64,000 nt of DNA, taken from the NCBI GenBank assembly GCA_949361645.1, contig OX442416.1, forward strand, positions 19,789,530 through 19,853,529, in the 5' to 3' direction. Origin of the DNA: Spongilla lacustris. Taxonomy: Eukaryota > Porifera > Demospongiae > Spongillida > Spongillidae. Below the pieces are notes generated by a model. It searched no databases. It saw only the letters and a program-made list of their open reading frames with translations, and was not told the origin of the DNA. Position 1 is the first letter of the stretch, and every line of letters begins with the position of its first letter. The translations under genes and the position numbers were made by a program. Of this stretch, positions 58,053-64,000 are shown piece by piece.

Positions 58053-58420
58053 GCTGTCAATGCTGTGCTTTGGCCCGCAATGCGCAACAAAGCCTTCTCA
58101 AAGTCAGTATTTTACAATGAAGGTTCCCCCTTATGTCAAGCCGAGCGCCATACATGTAATTATCTGTGCCACCTCTCATGATCTGGATCTTTAAAGTCAG
58201 GTGTTGATCGGAATTCTATGCAAGAGCTGCACTTGCAACCTTTTGAGTACATTTTTGGTTAATACAAAATGAGTTACTCAGTCCCGTCCAGAACTGACCA
58301 TGCTAAAGAACTCCATTATTCTCTAATGCATCATGTACATGTTACAGGAATCTGTAACCCACATCAATGAAGCACATCATGCTAAAAGGGTTGAGAATTG
58401 CCGGCCTGTTAATTCATTCA

Positions 58421-58447
58421 CCCCCCCCCCCCCCCCCCCCCCCCCCC
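58421..58447. repeat. Poly-C tract (copy 2)
   Basis: A longer cytosine run than in copy 1. Confidence 0.85.
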
Positions 58448-58781
58448 TCAGTTCACCTCCATAAAAATGGTTGGTATTTGCAACAATACGTACTATACCA
58501 GGATAGTAGATATATGTAAATGTGGAACACTTGGCACAGAAATGTGCTTGGGCCTGCATCTCTATATGTGATCAGGCATGCAGTTTATACGTGGTTATTA
58601 ATAATCAGTTCTCTGTTTCCTGCCTTTTGCCTGTTAAGCAATTGCTCCATGCAGACTGTGATGAACTTTGACTATGCATGCCTTGGCTGCAATCACAGTA
58701 GTTATACAATGTTATGCACGAAGCAATTAACGCTATGAACACATGCGCAAATACTGGTTAGCCAAAATCTTGATGCGTGGG

Positions 58782-59204
58782 TTATATAAACATGGCTTGC
58801 CCTTTTTCGATTGAGTTCAGAAAATCTTCCAAAAATTTGGAAAACTCTTCAACAGACATTTTCGTCACATTCCAGACATTGACCATCACCAGTTTATCAG
58901 ATTCAGGTTCCAAAGCGTATCTGCCACCTCCGTGATCGGTAGGAGTGAAATTCAATTTGAGAAGGTTTTTCAAGTAATCGTCTTCCTTGTTACCAATGTT
59001 ACCGACTTTACAAACAGCGGCAATGGAATCTGATCCTTGACATACAAACGTCACTGCCATAGTCTTGTCAAATTCTAGTGTAACGTAGCCCTCATTGTTT
59101 ATCTTCAATCCACCCAATCCGATGCTTTGCATAAAGGCAGCCATGAATTGGGCATTGGGAGTTTGCTGTTGGTGAGCAAATGCCTCACGAATGCGCTCTT
59201 GAAG
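58782..59204 (-). pseudogene. CesT-like gene copy 2, start codon deleted
   Basis: Almost the same as 56356-56784, with a Ser-to-Phe change in the C-terminal helix (SKFLEDFL). Relative to copy 1, 15 bp are missing exactly over the ATG, and the codon now before ALQERIREA is TGA. The first usable in-frame Met is at 59144, which would give a 120-residue protein without the first helix (22 residues). The rest of the frame is intact, so the loss is recent. It may be a pseudogene or a shortened variant. The CRE at 59241-59248 remains upstream. Confidence 0.65.
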
Positions 59205-59240
59205 TGCTCAGCACAGCACTCTGGGGGAGTGGTCCGCAAC

Positions 59241-59248
59241 TGACGTCA
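59241..59248. promoter_or_regulatory. CRE/ATF palindrome TGACGTCA (copy 2)
   Basis: Duplicate of the site at 56830-56837, upstream of the start-less gene copy. Confidence 0.45.
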
Positions 59249-59295
59249 TGGTACTGAAAATTCAATAAATAGTCAAGTAGTCACGTAGCCGTGGA

Positions 59296-60540
59296 CGATG
59301 ACAAAAATTTAAATAGTGTTACTAACTTAATTGTTAAACAACCTCAAATAGCTGATTTTCTTACCTGTAATAAGAACTTGTACAACCCAAATTTATTGCA
59401 TTCCAATATGTTACAATACGCCCACAAAATGGCGCCGATTTAATTTTGGTCAATGGTGCTTGTTGGATATCTTGCAGGACGTGCGAGATGCCTGTTTCTG
59501 TTTTTTGACCGCCGATTTAACACTGTAGAGAGCTATAAATTATATCTTATTTCTTCTGCAGCTTTGTGAGTTCATTCTGTGATCATGCTGTGACGGATGA
59601 AGTATTATAATCACTCAATTAACCGGCCCAAGATGGAATCAGAATTTTCTGCAATCCTTCAGGTCTTACACTTCCTCAAGTTCCTGTAAGCTTAACTGAA
59701 CTTTTTGCTGTGATGCACAGCAGTAACTGCATGATGATAGGCCTTTGTGTGTATCCATGCATTGTTCTTTTGAATTTTGCTGCATAATGCCTCAGTGAGT
59801 CAGTGCTTGAATACAAACCTTTAGTCTAATACTATCGGACTTTTGTGTCATGTGTGCTGTATGTTAAAATAGTTAGGTCAAGACAAGGTGGCAAATTTAA
59901 GAATTGAGCATATGCTGTGGTGTATTGGAAGCCAAATGGAAGTTATGATGATGAAGACTTTGAATTATGTGGGGATTTCTGTTTCGTTTGTACATGTTGC
60001 AAATTGTAACCAGTATAGCGTTTCAAAATCCAGTCACAAAAAAGTTGCTCAAGTCATTGAAATGTATGGCAAAAATTTTAAGTGAAATTGGCCACTTTGA
60101 AAGGTCGCAATTCTATAAGTAACACTTCTTCGTATATATACATGTAAAGCGACAAATCCGATATTTAAAAAAATTGCTTTTAAGCACCACCTCCGCGAGA
60201 ACAGAACATATTTTGGGCTGATTTTGTGGAACTCACTTTATTGAAAAATAGTAGAAAGTGGTCTAATGTTCGTTAAAGCTACATACTAAACTTTTCACAA
60301 CAATATTTAATTCTTCACCAGATTCATACCTGCTTCCTAGCCTGTTTTTTCAAAGTAGGCAGCTTACAACCATCAACAAGAATTAAAATGTACACTTTTT
60401 TCCGTGCCGTTTATCAAAATCATAAATAGTAGAATTCAACTAATTTAGGCACTCAACCTACTTAGCTCTCTGAAACGACACCGAGTTCAAAACTAAATGT
60501 CATAAAACCATTCTCTATGAGAAGGTTGGTGGTATACATG
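59296..60540. other. Unassigned DNA
   Basis: A possible short first exon (MESEFSAILQVLHFLKFL followed by GTAAGC) starts at 59634 on the plus strand, but no continuation was identified. Otherwise nothing was recognised. Confidence 0.3.
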
Positions 60541-60766
60541 TATAGGATTTGAAGGTAATAGTGGTGTAAAAAGCAGGGAAAGAAGGGTTTGAACGATAAG
60601 AAAAAAATTCAATAGTCCTATATTTAGCTGGCACAACACTGGTATTGTGTAACATTACATTGTACATGCATGTGCTAAATATACATGTAGGACTATTTCG
60701 TTTTTTCCTTATCGTTCAACCCTTGTTTCCCTGCTTTTTACACCACTATTACCTTCAAATCCTATA
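60541..60766. mobile_element. Foldback MITE, well-preserved copy
   Basis: The arms are TATAGGATTTGAAGGTAATA (continuing with GTGGTGTAAAAAGCAGGG) and its exact complement ending CCTTCAAATCCTATA. The centre is TAGCTGGCACAACACTGG and flanking bases. No ORF. Related copies are at 23393 and 42203. Confidence 0.8.
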
Positions 60767-61163
60767 CACCCCTATTTACTTGTTTCACTGCTTTTTTATT
60801 CATAACTGGATACTTTCAACAGTCATGATACATCTAAATATATTCACTTAGCAACAGCCCAAGAGTGGAAAGAGAGTATTGTTCAGTTCATTGACAATAA
60901 TGTATTACTCAGTTTAGTACTGATACCAGTGAAACTTTTACATTCTCCAGCTCTATAACAGTAACAGGTGTGTTCACCATCTCTTGATTCCTTTATTTAG
61001 GTGTTCTGTAAATTAAAATGATCTGTGTCAACTCAACATGTAGATACGTTTCATACTGTGGCAGCAGTGTATCAGTGCAAGCTGTTACACTATTTTTTGT
61101 AGAAAGTACCATGTAGGTGCAGAATAATTTGTCATCATCACATATGTGACCATTAAGGTCACC
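60767..61163. other. Unassigned AT-rich DNA
   Basis: No coding, RNA or repeat feature was recognised. Confidence 0.4.
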
Positions 61164-61640
61164 TCACTCCATGCACCAGGGGAGTAGAGAGTAGGTAAGG
61201 GGAGGAGTAGAGGTGTTAGTAGTAAGGGGAGGAGTAGGGATAGTAGTAGGTATGGGGAGGAATAGAGGTAGTGGTAGGTAAGGGAGGATAGGGGTAGGAG
61301 TAGGTAAGGGGAGGAGTAGTGGTAGGAGTAGGTAAGGGGAGGAGTATGGGGTAGTAGTAGGTACGGGGAGGAAGTATGGGTACTAGTAGGTAAGGGAGGA
61401 GTAGGGGTAGTAGTAGGTAATGGGAAGGGAGGAGTAGCAATAGGAATAGGTAAGGGAAGGAGTAGGGTAGTAGTAGGTAAGGGGAAGAGTAGGGTTAGAA
61501 GTAGGTAAGGGGAGGAGTAGCAGTAGGAGTAGGTAAGGGGAGAAGTAGGAGTAGTAGGTAAGGGGAGGAGTGGGGGTAGGAGTAGGTAAGGGGAGGAGTA
61601 GCAGTAGGAGTAGGTAAGGAGTAGTAGGTAAGGGCATGCA
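61164..61640. repeat. (GTAAGGGGAGGAGTAG-like) minisatellite
   Basis: Irregular tandem units of GGTAAGGGGAGGAGTAG and GGTAGTAGTAG, purine-rich on the plus strand. The Tyr/Leu/Pro-rich minus-strand frames are artefacts of the repeat. Confidence 0.9.
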
Positions 61641-62050
61641 GGTATCTCATCTGTCATTACACACACCTATTAGAGTACCAAAATTTCTCTATGTGGTTAT
61701 AAGAGGCATCAGAAAAGAAAGGTTCTGTGATTTTGATTGCATCAATAGCACTAATATCATGTAGTCTATGCATGCTCATTGCTTTGTTCCTGCACTAACT
61801 TCACAAACAGCTGACCTTTTGTGCTAACCATGGGTGGGTTTTGCAAATGGCAACATTTAGCCAATTTAACAGTATGCTATTCCTTACAATAACCTTTTCA
61901 AGGCTACCGTATGCTTTTTTGGTTCATACAGGGAGAAGCTAAAAGGAACCCATGCAATGAAATCAATTAGTCACAAAATCATGTATCTAAAAATCCTTAC
62001 ATTTGCTTATCAAACTTAACAAACAGAAACCATGTTAAAACTGTTACTGA
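61641..62050. other. Unassigned DNA
   Basis: Nothing was recognised between the two purine-rich repeats. Confidence 0.4.
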
Positions 62051-62378
62051 AGAAGAAGAAGGAAGAAGAGGAGGAGGAGGAGGAGGAGGAGGGGGAAGAG
62101 GAAGAGAAAGAGGAAGAGGAAGAGGAAGAGGAAGAGGAAGAGGAAGAAGAAGAAGGAGAAGAAGAAGAAAAAGAAGAAAAAGAGGAGGAGGAGGAGGTAG
62201 AGGAAGAAGAAGGAGAAGAGGAAGAGGAAGAGGAAGAGGAAGAGGAAGAGGAAGAGGAGGAGGAAGACGAGGAGGAGGAGGAGGAGGGGGAGGTGTAGGA
62301 GGAGGGGGAGGAGGAGGAAGAGGAGGAGGAGGAGGAGGAAGAGGAGGACGAGGAGGAGGAGGAGGAGGAGAAGAAGAA
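62051..62378. repeat. (GAGGAA)n/(GAG)n purine microsatellite
   Basis: An uninterrupted purine strand of GAA, GAG and GGA triplets. It could form a triplex. The poly-Glu and poly-Pro/Leu frames are not genes. Confidence 0.95.
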
Positions 62379-62532
62379 ATTGTAAAATTATTGCAATAGT
62401 AATAGTAGGGAATTGTGACTTGATGATGAACCAGGAGAATTGCCAACCGACATAGCGGCACGGAGGCTAAATGAAAATGCATGTGTAATTAAACACTGAA
62501 TAATTTATAATTAATTGGCCTGACAGGTTGGC

Positions 62533-63825
62533 CTATTGGGCAAGGCAGTCAGGCTGGCCGGCCTCAGGCCAGACCCCTAACTGGCCTACGGCAACCCTGG
62601 GTACCTCTATTTCCTCAGACTGCTTAGTAGGTACTCTCACTTTAGTATCAGGACGAAGTTCTGCATTCAGGTCACCAGCATTTTGAATGGCTTCAGCTGG
62701 CAGATTTACAGGCTCCTGATCTTGATTTCTTACAACAATCTCTGATTTAGGAATACTGGCAGGTACTTGGAAACTTTGATCCCTCGAATATCGAGCTTTC
62801 ACATGATCAACATGATAATTCACCACTACACCATTGGTTAAACTGATTTTGTATGATAATGGCCCTGTTGTTGCCAAAATTGATTAATGTTATTAAAGCT
62901 ACGAACATAAACTTCTTCTCCAACTTTGAATGAGCGTCCTTGCTTACTGTTGTCATGTGTACGTTTGAGAGAGAAGGGGGTACACAACGCGTCAACTCAA
63001 GGCAGAAAATGAGAGAGGCAGAACCTCATCCTCAAGACATACCACGCGGGAGTGCCTCAGGCGTCCTTGCAGGAGAGGCTGTTGCTGGGGGATTCCCAAC
63101 AAGAGAGGGTGATTTCCCACCACTCTCCTCCAGGGAGTCGAGCAGAGCTTTCTCCTCATCCTCGACTTGTGTGGCCAATCCCTTTTGGGGGACTGGCTCA
63201 CTGACTCCACAAGCCACCTTCCTAGCCCATCATCTCCGCTGCTGGCTAGGAGGTCATCCGTCTCATCTGGCATCTCTACCAGGTTGTCATTGCTAAGTCT
63301 GGGTTCATCAGGTCAAGATATGAACGAGGATGATGCCCCAACAACATGTCACTAAGAGATAACCCTGTGTGGTAGAGTGAGGTGTTGATCTGTATTTTGA
63401 CAGGAATTATGCCAGTCGTGTTTCAATAGTTCCATCTTTAATACAGCATAATCCATCCTTCAAAGTCTGTATGGCTCTTTCAGCTAATCTGTTAGTACTG
63501 GGATGGTAGAAGGGTGCTGATCTGATATGTGCAATGCCATTAATGTTTTGAATTCAAAACTAATAAATGCTGGGCCATTGCATTGTCAGTTACAAGCGGT
63601 AGGTCATGAATTGCAAATATGGATCACAACTTCTTGATTGTCGCAGAGGATGATTAGACTTCATCACATGTACATCTAGCCATTTTGAACAAGCATCTAC
63701 CACCAGCAAGAACATGTGCCCTTGAAATGGCCCAGCAAATTCGGCATGTAACCAGGACAGAATTTGTTTTGGCCATTCCCAAGGATGTAAGGGGGCACTT
63801 GGTGGGAAATGGCATATCACCTGAC
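62533..63825 (-). mobile_element. Ty3/gypsy retrotransposon integrase remnant
   Basis: On the minus strand in order: PPSAPLHPWEWPK, then LHAEFAGPFQGHMFLLVVDA, then SKWLDVHVM (first catalytic Asp of the rve core, about 63650-63790). Next comes SAPFYHPSTNRLAERAIQTL, with the Glu of the D,D35E set, and KDGLCCIKDGTIETRLA-stop, then FLSKYRSTPHSTTQG (63360-63530). Last is TGPLSYKISLTNGVVVNYHV, then DHVKARYS, the GPY/F module, and a tail to 62533. Stops and frameshifts show that it is defective. The LTR was not located. Confidence 0.75.
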
Positions 63826-64000
63826 ACCTTCAGGAGGCGGTGGCCAAATTACAAGTACAGACACGAAGTCAGGGTACCCAAAAGCGGAAAGTTGTCTGCT
63901 GGCAGTGTGGTTGAGAAGGGCATATCAAGAGGGACTGCACAAAAAGGAAACCAGCATGGAGAGGAGCGCGGAATGAGCTAGATACTACAATGGCCACGAA
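63826..64000 (+). mobile_element. Ty3/gypsy gag fragment with CCHC zinc knuckle (interrupted, runs off the edge)
   Basis: The plus-strand frame reads EAVAKLQVQTRSQGTQKRKV, then VCWQCG-stop-EGHIKRDC and TKRKPAWRGARNEL. The CX2CX4HX4C knuckle is complete except that TGA stands in the first position after the Gly. It points away from the integrase fragment, so the element is rearranged or two copies meet here. Confidence 0.6.

Larger units (their letters stand above)
57535..59295. repeat. Copy 2 of the 1.75-kb direct duplication
   Basis: See copy 1 at 55130-56885. The copy ends near TCACGTAGCCGTGG; the following sequence is unrelated to 57022 onwards, so the divergent partner gene was not duplicated. 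Confidence 0.9.

Noticed and set aside
61085..61666. Tyr/Leu/Pro-rich minus-strand frames
   Set aside because: Translation of the GGGGAGGAGTAG minisatellite.
62032..62482. Poly-Glu and poly-Pro/Leu open frames
   Set aside because: Translation of a purine microsatellite.

Overview
The window is nuclear DNA of an invertebrate animal, most like a demosponge or a similarly compact early-branching metazoan. The genes have spliceosomal introns, the proteins are animal types (TRIM-NHL, ankyrin and WD40), transposons and satellites are abundant, and TACATG/ACATGT palindromes recur everywhere. The species assignment is inference. No rRNA, tRNA, CRISPR or prokaryotic operon structure was seen.

Layout. 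0-7 kb: the end of one possible gene, the first exon of another on the minus strand, a foldback element with CCCTAAA arms, the 3' end of an ankyrin gene and a scrambled WDR37-like pseudogene. 7-31 kb: ankyrin genes on the plus strand in which each 34-codon repeat is its own exon of 102 nt, nearly always phase 0. Gene A (7.6-21.8 kb) is complete. Groups C (24.5-27.0 kb) and D (27.5-31.2 kb) have terminal exons but no recognisable first exon. The large intron of gene A holds a perfect (GGTATGG)n satellite and a dead LINE. 34.1-36.3 kb: a TRIM-NHL gene on the minus strand. 37-42 kb: DNA-transposon relics and otherwise unassigned DNA. 42.0-52.0 kb: ankyrin gene B, a paralogous copy of gene A whose start is damaged. 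It contains a fourfold tandem duplication, a RecQ-helicase fragment, a minisatellite and a pogo-like transposase broken by a nested element. An inverted ankyrin exon follows at 52.5 kb. 53.4-54.9 kb: an Ulp1 protease plus PHD-finger gene of the kind carried by transposons. 55.1-59.3 kb: a 1.75-kb direct duplication around three intronless genes whose products resemble CesT/Tir-family type III secretion chaperones. 60.5-64 kb: a foldback MITE, purine-rich satellites, and Ty3/gypsy integrase and gag fragments in opposite orientations.

The two most distinctive parts are these. First, an ankyrin exon-cassette array of 28 intact internal exons, at least four terminal exons and near-identical introns; any in-phase subset could be spliced and still read through. 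Second, the cluster of CesT-like genes, a family normally known from Gram-negative bacteria. Two of these genes lie head to head over a 238-bp shared promoter with a perfect CRE (TGACGTCA). The third is a recent copy that has lost its start codon. Everything here was read by eye; homology statements rest on recalled family patterns and were not searched.
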